Assembly (NCBI RefSeq): GCF_000285535.1 | Contig: NZ_HE610988.1 | Span: forward strand, 103,737 to 167,736 | Direction: 5' to 3' | DNA from: Bacillus timonensis | GTDB taxonomy: Bacteria; Bacillota; Bacilli; Bacillales; Bacillaceae_L | Length of the DNA stretch: 64,000 nucleotides | Part shown: positions 50,208 to 59,432 of the stretch, one piece after another | Layout: each line of letters begins with the position of its first letter | Position numbering within the stretch: the first letter of the stretch is position 1 | Position numbers and translations under genes: made by a program | Notes under the pieces: model-generated | Databases searched by the model: none | Told to the model about the DNA's origin: nothing | What the model saw: the letters and a program-made list of their open reading frames with translations, nothing else

Positions 50208-51046
50208 GTCCTGCCTCCTAATAACTTTGTAACTAGTCTTTCCATTCGATCCGTATCTGGAAAAATTCCTGTCCATTTTTCAAAGGCTAGGGCCCCTTGA
50301 TAAACAAACATTCCAATTCCATTCTGTGTGATTGCTCCATATTTTGCAGCATCTCTCAAAAATTTAGTTTCAAATGGATTATAAATGATATCACTTACAA
50401 TCGTTTTTGGAGCGAGATTCTCTACTGATAGTGGAGTATCGTCCACGTTGGGATGCATTCCAACTGATGTTGTATTTACAACAACCTGATATTTGCTTAA
50501 GCTTGCTTCTGCCTCTTTAAAACTTAATGGATGCGATTCTACTTCAAACCTGCAATCGTCAATGATTCCTTTTGCACGCTCAATTGTACGATTTACGATA
50601 TCAATTTTGCTTACACCCATTGCTGCTAATGATATAAATATTCCCCTTGCAGCGCCTCCAGCACCCACAATCAATACATTTGCAGAACGTAATTCCTCAT
50701 TACTAATCACCCGATTTAACGAGCGAATAAATCCATTCCCATCCGTATTATAGCCTATTAATTTCCCATTCTCATTGACAATTGTATTCACTGCACCAAT
50801 ATTTGCTGCAACCTCTTCTACTTCATCCAAGTAGTCAATAACCTCAACCTTGTGCGGTATTGTCACATTAATGCCATATACCCCAAGTCCTCTTATTCCT
50901 TCAATTGCTGCCTTAACCTGGCCTGTTTGAACGTGAAAGGCATGGTACCTTGCTTCAATATGATATGTTTCAAACATATCATTGAGCATCGCTGGTGACA
51001 TTGAATGTGAGATGGGATTTCCAATCACACCGTAAACCTTTTCCAT
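50201..51046 (-). CDS. aroE: Shikimate dehydrogenase
   Basis: The 281-residue NADP-dependent enzyme reduces 3-dehydroshikimate in aromatic amino acid synthesis. The substrate-binding motif NPISHSMSP near the N-terminus, NVTIPHK with the catalytic Lys, and the nucleotide motif GAGGAARG (about residues 130-137) are intact. The start at 51046 was preferred to an ATG 12 bases upstream because GGGTGAGG lies between them. It follows yqeH by about 40 bases and is coupled to yhbY. Confidence 0.96.
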   Translation of the reverse strand: MEKVYGVIGNPISHSMSPAMLNDMFETYHIEARYHAFHVQTGQVKAAIEGIRGLGVYGINVTIPHKVEVIDYLDEVEEVAANIGAVNTIVNENGKLIGYNTDGNGFIRSLNRVISNEELRSANVLIVGAGGAARGIFISLAAMGVSKIDIVNRTIERAKGIIDDCRFEVESHPLSFKEAEASLSKYQVVVNTTSVGMHPNVDDTPLSVENLAPKTIVSDIIYNPFETKFLRDAAKYGAITQNGIGMFVYQGALAFEKWTGIFPDTDRMERLVTKLLGGRTC

Positions 51047-51088
51047 TTCCTCACCCATTTATAAATATAATTTTGCTTTTATCTCTTT

Positions 51089-52198
51089 CTAAATTAATGA
51101 CTTTCTCACCATTACGCCTACACCCTTAGGAACATGTGCTACAATCTTCGTCTGTGGTTCGTTAATTGTTACCCAGCCCAAACCAGAAAATACAATATCA
51201 GTTTTTGCTTCTTTTATCATAAATTCATGTGCAATCAATGGTGGGAACTCGTCTAATTCACTTTCCCCAGGTGGATTTAATAGTTCACCCTTATGGTTTT
51301 GATATAATTCATCAGCATTTTCAAGCTTTGTACGGTGAATATTTAACAAATTTGAAAAATGACAGACGAAAGATTGTCTGTTTCCAGTCACAAAATCAAA
51401 ACGAGCTAAGCCACCAAAGAACAATGTTTGTTGTTCGTTTAACTGGAAGACTTTTGGTTTTATTTCTTTTTTCGGTGTTATTACTTTCAAGTCTTGTTTC
51501 GAAACGAAATGAGCCATTTGATGATGATTAATAATTCCTGGTGTATCAAATAAGGAATGCTCCTCGTCAAGTGGAATATCTATGATATCTAGTGTTGTGC
51601 CAGGAAAATGGGACGTCGTAATAAAGTCCTCCTTCTCCCCACTAAATTCCTTAATGAGACGATTGATGAATGTAGACTTTCCGACATTGGTACAACCTAC
51701 AACATATACATCTTTTCCAAACCGATAATGCTCGATTGCCTCTGCTACCTCTTTAATTCCGGTTCCCTTTTCTGCACTTATTAAAAATACATCAACTGGC
51801 TTCAAGCCAAGTTCTCTAGATGATTCTTTCATCCAGTTTATTAGTTTCTTCTGTTTCACCGATTTAGGCAATAAATCTACCTTATTCCCTACCAACAAAA
51901 TAGTATTGTCTCCTACAAAACGATGAAGCCCTGGTAACCAGCTGCCATTAAAGTCGAATATATCAACAATTTTCACGATTAAAGAATTGGTAGAGCCAAT
52001 CCCATGTAAGATTTTTAAAAAGTCATCATCTGTTAATGAAACATCTTGTACTTCATTATAATGCTTTAATTTAAAACAACGTTGACAAATAACTTTATCT
52101 TTTTCTAGCGCAGAAGGTGGTGCATAACCTAATTTTGTTTTGTCAGCCGTTTGGATTTCTACTCCACAGCCAATACAGCTAATCTTTTCTTGTTCCAC
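51089..52198 (-). CDS. yqeH: Ribosome biogenesis GTPase YqeH (circularly permuted)
   Basis: The 369-residue GTPase is needed for 30S subunit assembly. An N-terminal treble-clef zinc finger has Cys pairs CIGCG and CQRC. The GTPase motifs are permuted: NKVD comes first (VGNKVDLLP), then the P-loop GCTNVGKST, then DTPG. A C-terminal domain follows. It starts with GTG behind GGAGG. It lies 4 bases after yqeG, in the B. subtilis order. Confidence 0.96.
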   Translation of the reverse strand: MEQEKISCIGCGVEIQTADKTKLGYAPPSALEKDKVICQRCFKLKHYNEVQDVSLTDDDFLKILHGIGSTNSLIVKIVDIFDFNGSWLPGLHRFVGDNTILLVGNKVDLLPKSVKQKKLINWMKESSRELGLKPVDVFLISAEKGTGIKEVAEAIEHYRFGKDVYVVGCTNVGKSTFINRLIKEFSGEKEDFITTSHFPGTTLDIIDIPLDEEHSLFDTPGIINHHQMAHFVSKQDLKVITPKKEIKPKVFQLNEQQTLFFGGLARFDFVTGNRQSFVCHFSNLLNIHRTKLENADELYQNHKGELLNPPGESELDEFPPLIAHEFMIKEAKTDIVFSGLGWVTINEPQTKIVAHVPKGVGVMVRKSLI

Positions 52199-52202
52199 TC
52201 TA

Positions 52203-52718
52203 TTAATCCTCCCAATAAAGCATTCCGCGACGCTTCATCCAAGTAAGTATTCTTCGTTCAACAAAGCGATTAAACTTTGTGAAAAATCCATCAGTTTGTG
52301 CAACCGGAACAACAAGAATGGTATGTAATCCACTACGGTTTCCACCTAATACATCAGTTAACAGCTGGTCTCCAATCACAACTACCTCATCTTTCTGTAG
52401 TCCCATTTCCTTTACTGCTCGTTTGAAAGCACGTCCCAATGGCTTTCTTGCTTCAAAAATAAATGGAATTCCCAGGGGATCCGAAAAGTCTTTTACCCTT
52501 TTTTCCTGATTATTTGAAACAATTGTCACTTTAATCCCATGAACATTAATGTCTTTAAACCATTTAACAAGCTCTGGTGTTGCGTTTGGACGATCCCATT
52601 CCACCAATGTATTATCTAAATCGGTTATGACACCTTTTATTCCTAACTCTTTCAATTTACTAGGTGAAATCTCTAATACAGATTTCACATGTTCATTCGG
52701 TAAAAAATTCTTTAACAA
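52203..52718 (-). CDS. yqeG: HAD-superfamily phosphatase YqeG
   Basis: The 171-residue HAD hydrolase of subfamily IIIA has motif I DLDNTLVEWD with the nucleophilic Asp, motif II SNN, and the later GDQLLTDVLGGNR. Relatives act on phosphatidylglycerophosphate in some organisms; for YqeG the substrate is uncertain. It starts with TTG behind GAGGTG. It is the first gene of the yqe cluster, downstream of the divergent sda control region. Confidence 0.92.
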   Translation of the reverse strand: MLKNFLPNEHVKSVLEISPSKLKELGIKGVITDLDNTLVEWDRPNATPELVKWFKDINVHGIKVTIVSNNQEKRVKDFSDPLGIPFIFEARKPLGRAFKRAVKEMGLQKDEVVVIGDQLLTDVLGGNRSGLHTILVVPVAQTDGFFTKFNRFVERRILTWMKRRGMLYWED

Positions 52719-52867
52719 TACGTTTACACCTCACCAGACTTACCTTTTTGTATCCATCCTATCATAACGAAAAATAATGGTTTCTACAAAACAAAATTAC
52801 GTCACGAATGGTAGCTTTTAAAGAAAAATAAAAAAGTTTTCGACAAAAGTCAGTAAATTTCAACAGT

Positions 52868-52966
52868 TGTGGATAAACTTATACACAAATTACACAGTGA
52901 TATACTTAGATTATCTAAATTTATAAACAAAATACCCACAGGTTATCCACCATTTCCTGTGGATAA
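52868..52966. promoter_or_regulatory. Cluster of four DnaA boxes upstream of sda
   Basis: Within 99 bases there are two perfect TTATCCACA boxes on the minus strand (52868-52876 and 52958-52966), TTATACACA (52879-52887, fits TTATNCACA) and TTATCCACC (52943-52951, one mismatch). In B. subtilis DnaA activates sda. The rest of the 390-base gap between yqeG and sda shows no gene. Confidence 0.85.
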
Positions 52967-53108
52967 CAGAACGGTTGTTCTATTATTTTTTTCGTGATAG
53001 AGTTAAATTAATAACAGAAAATAACGTATTAGTATATGACAACATGAAGTTCAATAGAACCATACGCTAAAATTTTAGGAGGTGAATGCCAACCATTGGC
53101 AGCAAGAT

Positions 53109-53249
53109 ATGAAAAAATTATCAGATGACTTGTTGATTGAATCTTATTACAAAGCAATAAAATTAAAGCTAAGTCCTGATTTTATTCACCTTATTGAAAC
53201 TGAAATTATGCGCAGATCATTAGGACATAGGATTAGAAATATATCATAA
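53109..53249 (+). CDS. sda: Sporulation histidine kinase inhibitor Sda
   Basis: The 46-residue helical-hairpin protein inhibits KinA and blocks entry into sporulation when replication is initiating or DNA is damaged. The sequence [20 protein letters not shown] and the ending MRRSLGHR match the family. Its ATG has no good ribosome binding site of its own. AGGAGGTGA lies 23 bases upstream, directly before an 8-codon frame (53086-53112) whose stop overlaps the sda start. It has DnaA boxes upstream, as in B. subtilis. Confidence 0.93.
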   Translation: MKKLSDDLLIESYYKAIKLKLSPDFIHLIETEIMRRSLGHRIRNIS

Positions 53250-53260
53250 CAAATCATTTA

Positions 53261-54073
53261 TTACAAAGAGCCGTTACAGGCTCTTTTTTCTTGTTCATTC
53301 ATAATACCTATAACTTGTCCAACTTTAATATTTTTCGATACACCTATTTCGGGACTAAGTGTAAAACTGTCTTTTTCAAATAATAGAATGACAGTTGATC
53401 CAAACGAAAAATACGCGATTTCTTCTCCTTTTTTCACAGTATCACTTGTGTGAGTTGTTTCTATACTATTTACAAACATTGCCCCAACTTTCACCATTGC
53501 AACTTTAGAATCACTTACTCGTATTTCTGTAATCTTTCTAAAGTTTTTAGATAAGGGATCTCTTCCATATTTTAACCCGAGTCGATTAACTGGATACGAT
53601 TTCCTTCCTAATTCCCATTGCTTTGTTATGACCCCAGAAATTGGACTGTGAATTCGATGATAGTGGCTAGGGCTTAAATAAAGTATAATGTAGGTACCAC
53701 CTATGTATGTAGACAACGACTCTTGGTCGCCAAGCATTTCTACCATTGAATACTGTTTATCTTTTACAATCATTTCCTTCGAATCAGTAATAATCCCCGT
53801 TTCTTCAATGACGCCATCTACTGGGCTGATTACGGTATGATTCGTTTGATCAATCTTACGACTATCCGATTTCAGTTGTCTCACAAAAAGGTCATGAAGG
53901 GTTTTAAATTCAGATAAGTTTTTTTCCATTTCAGCTTGGTTAATATTGTATATTTTCGCATAACTCGGAATAAGTATAGCACTAACTCTTGATTGTGAAA
54001 ATTTTTTTAAAATCGCCGAAGTTATGCGATGATTGGTTAATTCAATGAAGAAGCGATACAGCCATTTCTGCAA
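53261..54073 (-). CDS. psd: Phosphatidylserine decarboxylase proenzyme
   Basis: The 270-residue membrane-associated enzyme makes phosphatidylethanolamine from phosphatidylserine. It self-cleaves to form a pyruvoyl group at the Ser of the GST motif, seen here in FGSTVILLF about 35 residues from the C-terminus. The catalytic-base segments SPVDG and YHRIHSPISG are present. It starts with TTG behind AGGGGG. It is divergent from pssA, which supplies its substrate. Confidence 0.95.
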   Translation of the reverse strand: MQKWLYRFFIELTNHRITSAILKKFSQSRVSAILIPSYAKIYNINQAEMEKNLSEFKTLHDLFVRQLKSDSRKIDQTNHTVISPVDGVIEETGIITDSKEMIVKDKQYSMVEMLGDQESLSTYIGGTYIILYLSPSHYHRIHSPISGVITKQWELGRKSYPVNRLGLKYGRDPLSKNFRKITEIRVSDSKVAMVKVGAMFVNSIETTHTSDTVKKGEEIAYFSFGSTVILLFEKDSFTLSPEIGVSKNIKVGQVIGIMNEQEKRACNGSL

Positions 54074-54214
54074 ATCATTTTCCCCCTAAAATTTACAATT
54101 TCCCTTTACTTTTTCGCTTTTCAAGGAATAAAATAAGGGTAATAATGCAATACTATTCTATTTTATTTATTTTGGCTATTTTTACAAGAAAATTTACCTG
54201 AAAGGAGTGAAGTT

Positions 54215-54787
54215 ATGTTTTTCTTGGACTATTTAGATTCAACATTAAAAAAGCTTAAAGCCCATACTGCCAATATACTGACTTTAATCAACCTGAGCTT
54301 AGGTGGTTTTTCAATATTATTTATCCTCAAAAACGAATTAAACTTAGGGCTTCTCCTCATTTTTTTAGCTGCTCTTGCTGATCGATTTGATGGTATGGTA
54401 GCAAGAAAATTTCAGATTGAATCAGAGCTTGGGAAACAGCTCGACTCGATGTGTGATATTATCTCATTTGGAGTTGCACCTGCGCTTCTATTATACCAAG
54501 GAATTATCCATGAGTTCGGAGCACCTGGAATGTTTTTCACAGTCTTTTATATCGGATGTGGAGCATTTCGCTTAGCAAAATTTAATATTAGTGACAATAA
54601 AGGCTTCTTTGTTGGTTTACCAATAACAGCTGCCGGCTGTCTTTTGACACTAAGCTTCTTAGCAATCCCTTATGTTTCTCCTCAGTTCTTTATATACCTT
54701 ATCATTATTCTTTCTTTCCTAATGGTCGGTACGTTTAAATTAAAAAAGTATAAAAAAACCTACCCACTTCAATTTGAAAGTGGATAG
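54215..54787 (+). CDS. pssA: CDP-diacylglycerol-serine O-phosphatidyltransferase
   Basis: The 190-residue integral membrane enzyme makes phosphatidylserine from CDP-diacylglycerol and serine. The CDP-alcohol phosphotransferase signature DxxDGxxARx8GxxxDxxxD is complete: DRFDGMVAR, then G and D, D after eight residues. About six membrane spans are predicted by eye. A GAAAGGAGTG ribosome binding site precedes the ATG. Together with the divergent psd it forms the phosphatidylethanolamine branch. Confidence 0.96.
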   Translation: MFFLDYLDSTLKKLKAHTANILTLINLSLGGFSILFILKNELNLGLLLIFLAALADRFDGMVARKFQIESELGKQLDSMCDIISFGVAPALLLYQGIIHEFGAPGMFFTVFYIGCGAFRLAKFNISDNKGFFVGLPITAAGCLLTLSFLAIPYVSPQFFIYLIIILSFLMVGTFKLKKYKKTYPLQFESG

Positions 54788-54795
54788 GTTTTTTT
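54752..54795. terminator. Bidirectional terminator between pssA and pepF
   Basis: A long stem (AAAAAACCTA.CCACTT with AAGTGG.TAGGTTTTTT) overlaps the last codons of pssA. T-runs are present on both strands, so it can end both convergent genes. Confidence 0.8.
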
Positions 54796-54797
54796 AC

Positions 54798-56591
54798 TTA
54801 TTTTGTTAGTTCCAAAAATTCTTCAACATCTTTAATTGAAAGCTTTACAGCCTTTTCCCAGAAATCACGTTTTGTTAAATCCACCCCTAAATGTTTTGCA
54901 GCAAGGTCTTCCACTTTCATGCTTGCAGTATCCTTTAATAACGCGATATACTTCTCTTCATAATCTGTACCTTCTTCCAGTGCCTTTGAATAGATTCCTA
55001 AAGAGAATAAATAACCGAATGTGTATGGGAAATTGTAAAAAGGTACCCCAGTAATATAGAAATGCATTTTTGACGCCCAAAATTGCGGATGATATTGATC
55101 CAATGCACCACAATATGCTTCCTTCTGTGCTTCAAGCATCAGTTCATTTAAACGTTCTGTGCTAACAATGCCTCGTTTACGTTCCTCGTAAAATCTTGTT
55201 TCAAACAAGAAGCGTGCGTGAATATTCATATAGAAGGCAACACTTCGTTGAATTTTATCTTCTAATAATGCGATTCTTTCGTCTTCTGATTTTGCATTTT
55301 TTACAGACGCATCCGCAACAATCATTTCCGCAAAAGTAGAAGCAGTTTCTGCCACGTTCATAGCATAGCTACGATTTAAAGTATGAACACCTGCCATTGC
55401 ATGCTGATGGAATGCATGTCCAAGCTCATGAGCAAGGGTTGATACATTTGAAGGTGTTCCTGAGAAAGTCATAAAAATTCTTGATTGATTGCTTTCTGGG
55501 AAACTCGTACAAAAGCCACCTGGTCGCTTACCCGAACGGTCTTCTGCTTCAATCCAGTTGTCTTCAAAAGCTTTTTGTGTAAATTTGGTTAGCTCAGAAC
55601 CAAATTTGCTAAATTGATCTAAAATAAATTCAGCACCTTCTTGATAGGAAACCTTGCTTTCCGTTTGTCCTACAGGTGCATCAAGATCGTACCAACTTAA
55701 CTTATCAAGACCTAATAACTTAGCCTTCCGATTTAAATAATCAACAAATGGAGCTTTATATTCAGTAATGACAGACCACATTGTTTCCAGTGTTTCCTTG
55801 GACATTCTGTTAATATCGAGTGGCTCCCTGAGTACGTTTTCCCAGCCACGTGCTTTATATACATTTAATCGGAATCCGCCCAGATGATTTAAAGCTTCCC
55901 CGATATAGTCGGTATGCTCATCCCAAGCTTTTTCCCATTGTGTAAACATCGATTTTCGAACGCCTCGATCGGAGCTAGAGAACTTATTAAAAGCCTGACC
56001 AACTGAAAGTTGTTTTGTTTCACCATTATCCTCAAATGGAATCTTGATGTTTCCTACAACCATATTATAAAGCTGTCCCCATGCATGATAGCCATCCACA
56101 CCTAAACTATTAATTAGGTTTTCTTGTTCGAGGGTGAGTTTTTCCTTTGCTCTAGTTCTTCTTTCCTCTAATATATAAGAAAGCTCGTTAAATGGAGGTT
56201 CTGATAATAGTTCATCCCAGACAGGTTGCTCAATTGCGACTAGTTTTTGATCGAATGCTGTTAAGATTGATTGAAGCTCACTACTAAGCTGAGTAGTTTT
56301 TCCTTGTAAAAGGTTCGCGCCTCGATCTGATGTGTCTTGCGCCGTTAGACAACTGACAAATGCTCCTGCTTGACGAAGCTTTTTAAACGATGATTGAAAA
56401 GCATTAAGAATGTTTACTAACCCTTCTTTGTCATGATAGTTAGTAGGTACTTGAAACGAGTCCACTAATGCACTGAATTCAGTTAATTCCTTATGCAGCG
56501 CTTCCAAAAAGGAGTGAAAAGCTGGTGAACTGCTTCCACCTTCAAAAAATACGTCCAAATCCCATTTTTGTTCATATGTACTTGTATTCAA
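54798..56591 (-). CDS. pepF: M3-family oligoendopeptidase (PepF type)
   Basis: The 597-residue cytosolic zinc peptidase of family M3 cleaves medium-sized peptides. The zinc motif HELGHAFHQHA is intact, followed by ETASTFAEM with the third ligand. The N-terminal half is helical, as usual for oligoendopeptidase F. It starts with TTG behind AAGGGGG. It is convergent with pssA and divergent from the germination operon. The physiological substrate is not evident. Confidence 0.93.
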   Translation of the reverse strand: MNTSTYEQKWDLDVFFEGGSSSPAFHSFLEALHKELTEFSALVDSFQVPTNYHDKEGLVNILNAFQSSFKKLRQAGAFVSCLTAQDTSDRGANLLQGKTTQLSSELQSILTAFDQKLVAIEQPVWDELLSEPPFNELSYILEERRTRAKEKLTLEQENLINSLGVDGYHAWGQLYNMVVGNIKIPFEDNGETKQLSVGQAFNKFSSSDRGVRKSMFTQWEKAWDEHTDYIGEALNHLGGFRLNVYKARGWENVLREPLDINRMSKETLETMWSVITEYKAPFVDYLNRKAKLLGLDKLSWYDLDAPVGQTESKVSYQEGAEFILDQFSKFGSELTKFTQKAFEDNWIEAEDRSGKRPGGFCTSFPESNQSRIFMTFSGTPSNVSTLAHELGHAFHQHAMAGVHTLNRSYAMNVAETASTFAEMIVADASVKNAKSEDERIALLEDKIQRSVAFYMNIHARFLFETRFYEERKRGIVSTERLNELMLEAQKEAYCGALDQYHPQFWASKMHFYITGVPFYNFPYTFGYLFSLGIYSKALEEGTDYEEKYIALLKDTASMKVEDLAAKHLGVDLTKRDFWEKAVKLSIKDVEEFLELTK

Positions 56592-56709
56592 TTTTATTTC
56601 CCCCTTCTTATTTATTTAGACTCTCTAAATAATTTACATGATTCATTATAAATGGATTTTTAAAAAATTTCTATTATTTTAGAAAGATTTAACCTTCTCC
56701 TCCTTTTTT

Positions 56710-56741
56710 TGCATTAAATTTCACCTTAAGTGGCAAACTTA
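56710..56741 (+). promoter_or_regulatory. Possible sigma-G promoter of the germination operon
   Basis: TGCATT (56710-56715) and CAAACTTA (56734-56741) are separated by 18 bases, a partial match to the sigma-G consensus. gerA-type operons are normally sigma-G dependent. The match is imperfect. Confidence 0.35.
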
Positions 56742-56760
56742 GGAAAAAGTCCGGAGTTAT

Positions 56761-58320
56761 GTGTTTATGAAAAAGATTCCAATCAAAAATTATATAGACA
56801 AATTTAAAAATCCAAAACTTGATCCCGAGCAATATCCGGAAAAGTCAGCATCTGAAGAGATCGAAATCAAAAGCCAAGAAATTGATAAAAATCTTCATAC
56901 AAACATAACCACTCTAAAGAAGATATATTCTATTCCGGAAAACAACGATGTCAAAATCCACAATTTCACAATTGGTGGGTTACATACAAAAGCTGCCCTG
57001 TTGTTTATTTCAACGACCACTGATGTGGATATGATTAGTGACCATATTCTTGAGCCTTTGTTAAAGAATGAGGATCCAGAAAAGGAAATTGGAAATCTAA
57101 TCGAAGTACAATCATTCACAACTGCCCAACAAATAAAGGATATTGTGAATGGCGCTAACCAAGGGAACACCATTTTATTGGTAGATGGTGAAGAAAAAGG
57201 ATTAATCATTGGTACTTCAAATTTTCAAAGCCGATCAGTTGAGAAGGCTGAAAATGAAGTTGTGATTAAAGGTCCTAAGGAAGCATTTAATGAAAAAGTA
57301 AGTACAAACATCTCCTTAATTCGAAAAAGAATAAGGAGTGAAAATTTAATAGTAGAGCAAGTATCCATTTCTAAACGTTCTCATAATGAACTTTATATTC
57401 TTTATATAAAGGACCTTACAAACGACAAATTGGTCAAAAATATTAAAGAAAGAGTGAGTGCTTTAGATATCGATGCTATTCAAAACCTCTCTCTACTGGA
57501 GCAATATATCGAAGAACGCCCGAAATCTATCTTCCCGAGTGTACTTTACACGGAAAGACCTGATCGCGCAACTTCCTTTTTAGAGGATGGATATATCGTT
57601 TTATTAATGAACAACTCACCTGCATCCCTAATACTGCCTGCAACATTTTGGTCGTTTATTCATAACCCTGAAGATCATTATTTACGATATATCTACGGAA
57701 ATTTCATCCGAATACTACGTGTTTGTGCATTATTTATTACGCTTTTTGCATCTGCAATTTATGTCTCAATTACAAATTTTCATTCCGAAATGGTTCCAAC
57801 AGACCTTTTATTAGCAATATCTGCAACCCGAGAAAAAGTGCCTTTTCCCTCTCTTATTGAAATATTAATGATGGAAATAGCCTTTGAGCTTATAAGAGAA
57901 GCAGGACTACGTGTTCCTAGCCCAATCGGACCAACAATTGGTATTGTTGGGGCCCTTATTTTAGGTCAGGCAGCTGTACAGGCGAATGTTGTAAGTCCGA
58001 TTGTCGTTATTGTCGTCGCGTTAAGTGGTCTGTGTTCGTTTACACTTAGTGATGTAAGCATGAATTTCGCGATAAGAATCATACGGTTTGTGATTATACT
58101 TTCTGCCGGCCTATTTGGCATCTATGGGATGACTGCATTCTTTACTGTTGGAATGTTTTATATGGTTTCCTTAAAATTATTTGGTGTTCCTTACTTATCG
58201 CCAATGTCACCTAAATATCTTTCATCTAAAGATACAATTATTAGACAACTTTTAAAAAGCGAAAGAATTCGTCCTGGTTACTTAAAACCGAAAGACGTTA
58301 TCAAAAAGGCAGAGGAATAG
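56761..58320 (+). CDS. Germinant receptor A subunit (GerAA family)
   Basis: The 519-residue protein of the spore inner membrane has a large hydrophilic N-terminal region (to about residue 300) made of two alpha/beta subdomains. Four to five membrane spans follow (about 305-470) with the family's conserved SPIGPTIGIVGALILGQAA. A short charged tail ends the protein. It starts with GTG (GGAG four bases before); an ATG two codons on is also possible. It is the first gene of a gerAA-AB-AC set. The germinant cannot be deduced. Confidence 0.93.
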   Translation: MFMKKIPIKNYIDKFKNPKLDPEQYPEKSASEEIEIKSQEIDKNLHTNITTLKKIYSIPENNDVKIHNFTIGGLHTKAALLFISTTTDVDMISDHILEPLLKNEDPEKEIGNLIEVQSFTTAQQIKDIVNGANQGNTILLVDGEEKGLIIGTSNFQSRSVEKAENEVVIKGPKEAFNEKVSTNISLIRKRIRSENLIVEQVSISKRSHNELYILYIKDLTNDKLVKNIKERVSALDIDAIQNLSLLEQYIEERPKSIFPSVLYTERPDRATSFLEDGYIVLLMNNSPASLILPATFWSFIHNPEDHYLRYIYGNFIRILRVCALFITLFASAIYVSITNFHSEMVPTDLLLAISATREKVPFPSLIEILMMEIAFELIREAGLRVPSPIGPTIGIVGALILGQAAVQANVVSPIVVIVVALSGLCSFTLSDVSMNFAIRIIRFVIILSAGLFGIYGMTAFFTVGMFYMVSLKLFGVPYLSPMSPKYLSSKDTIIRQLLKSERIRPGYLKPKDVIKKAEE

Positions 58321-58323
58321 GAT

Positions 58324-59432
58324 ATGGAACAATCAAGAGGAAAAATAGGTATAAGAGAATATGTCGCGATGGTAATCTTAGTCGTTGGTGTGAAGCTTTC
58401 TGATGATACACCAACCATTTTTGTAGATTTCCTAAAAAATGCATTGTGGATGGCACCCATTCTTATTGGATTAATATCAATTCTTCCAATTTATTTAACG
58501 ATGAAAGTCATTACAGCTTATAAAAATAAAAATTTACATGATGTGATTCTTCATTTGTTCGGAAAATATATCGGTACTTTTCTTTCATGTATTCTCGTAC
58601 TAGCATCTTTTATAGGGCTTATTTTTGATTCAGCTATTTATGTTGATATTATTAAGACAATGTATTTTACAGAAACACCAATATTATTCATTTATTTAGT
58701 ATTCATGACTGTTTGTGCTTATTGTGCTAAAAAAGGGCTTCAACATATCGGATCAGTTTCATGGTTGGTTCTCTTCTATATAAAATTTTCGTTATTAACT
58801 GCCCTAATTTTGTCATTTAAAGAAAGTAGTACAGCCTTCATTTTTCCAATTTTCGGTCCAGGAATTAAGGAGGTTTTTACAAAGAGTTCGACACATGCAT
58901 CCATTTTTGTAGAATTTTTTTTATGGGGTTGATTGCTCCTTATCTTGTATCAGCAAAAGCTTTTAAAAAAGGGACATGGATTGCGTTAGTGATTGTCGTT
59001 ATAGAGGTAACGATTTCATTCCTTGCTTATTTATTTGTCTTTGATTTTGAAGGATTAAAAATGATTGATTATCCATATCAAGAATTAATACGCTTGATTA
59101 GGCTTGGGTTTTTAACAAATATTGAAACCTTTTTCTTTCCGTTTTGGATTATTGCCTCATTTATTCGTTTTACAGTCTATTTATATTTAATTGCATTATT
59201 TATCGGGGGTATATGCAATATCAAAAACTTTGAATACCTCACTCCAACCCTTGCGGCAATTGTTGTGATATTTGGAGTCGCTCCTGAGGCTCCAACCTTC
59301 ACAATCTTTACGTTAAGAGAGGTTTTATTAAAAGGTATCAGCCCTATGTTTATTTTGATTCCTTGTGTCATGTGGATACTCGCAAAACGTAAAGGGGATT
59401 TGAAGCATGGAAATACAAGTCAAAATAAGTAA
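58324..59432 (+). CDS. Germinant receptor B subunit (GerAB family), reading frame broken
   Basis: This APC-superfamily-like membrane permease (about ten spans) is thought to bind the germinant. The first piece (58324-58932) and second piece (58923-59432) are in different frames. They meet at a run of eight T (58915-58922). One more T gives a 369-residue protein, the family length. The sequence continues in family fashion across the join (FVEFF...MGLIAPYLVSAKAF). It lies 3 bases after gerAA and overlaps the C-subunit gene by 26 bases. Confidence 0.92.
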
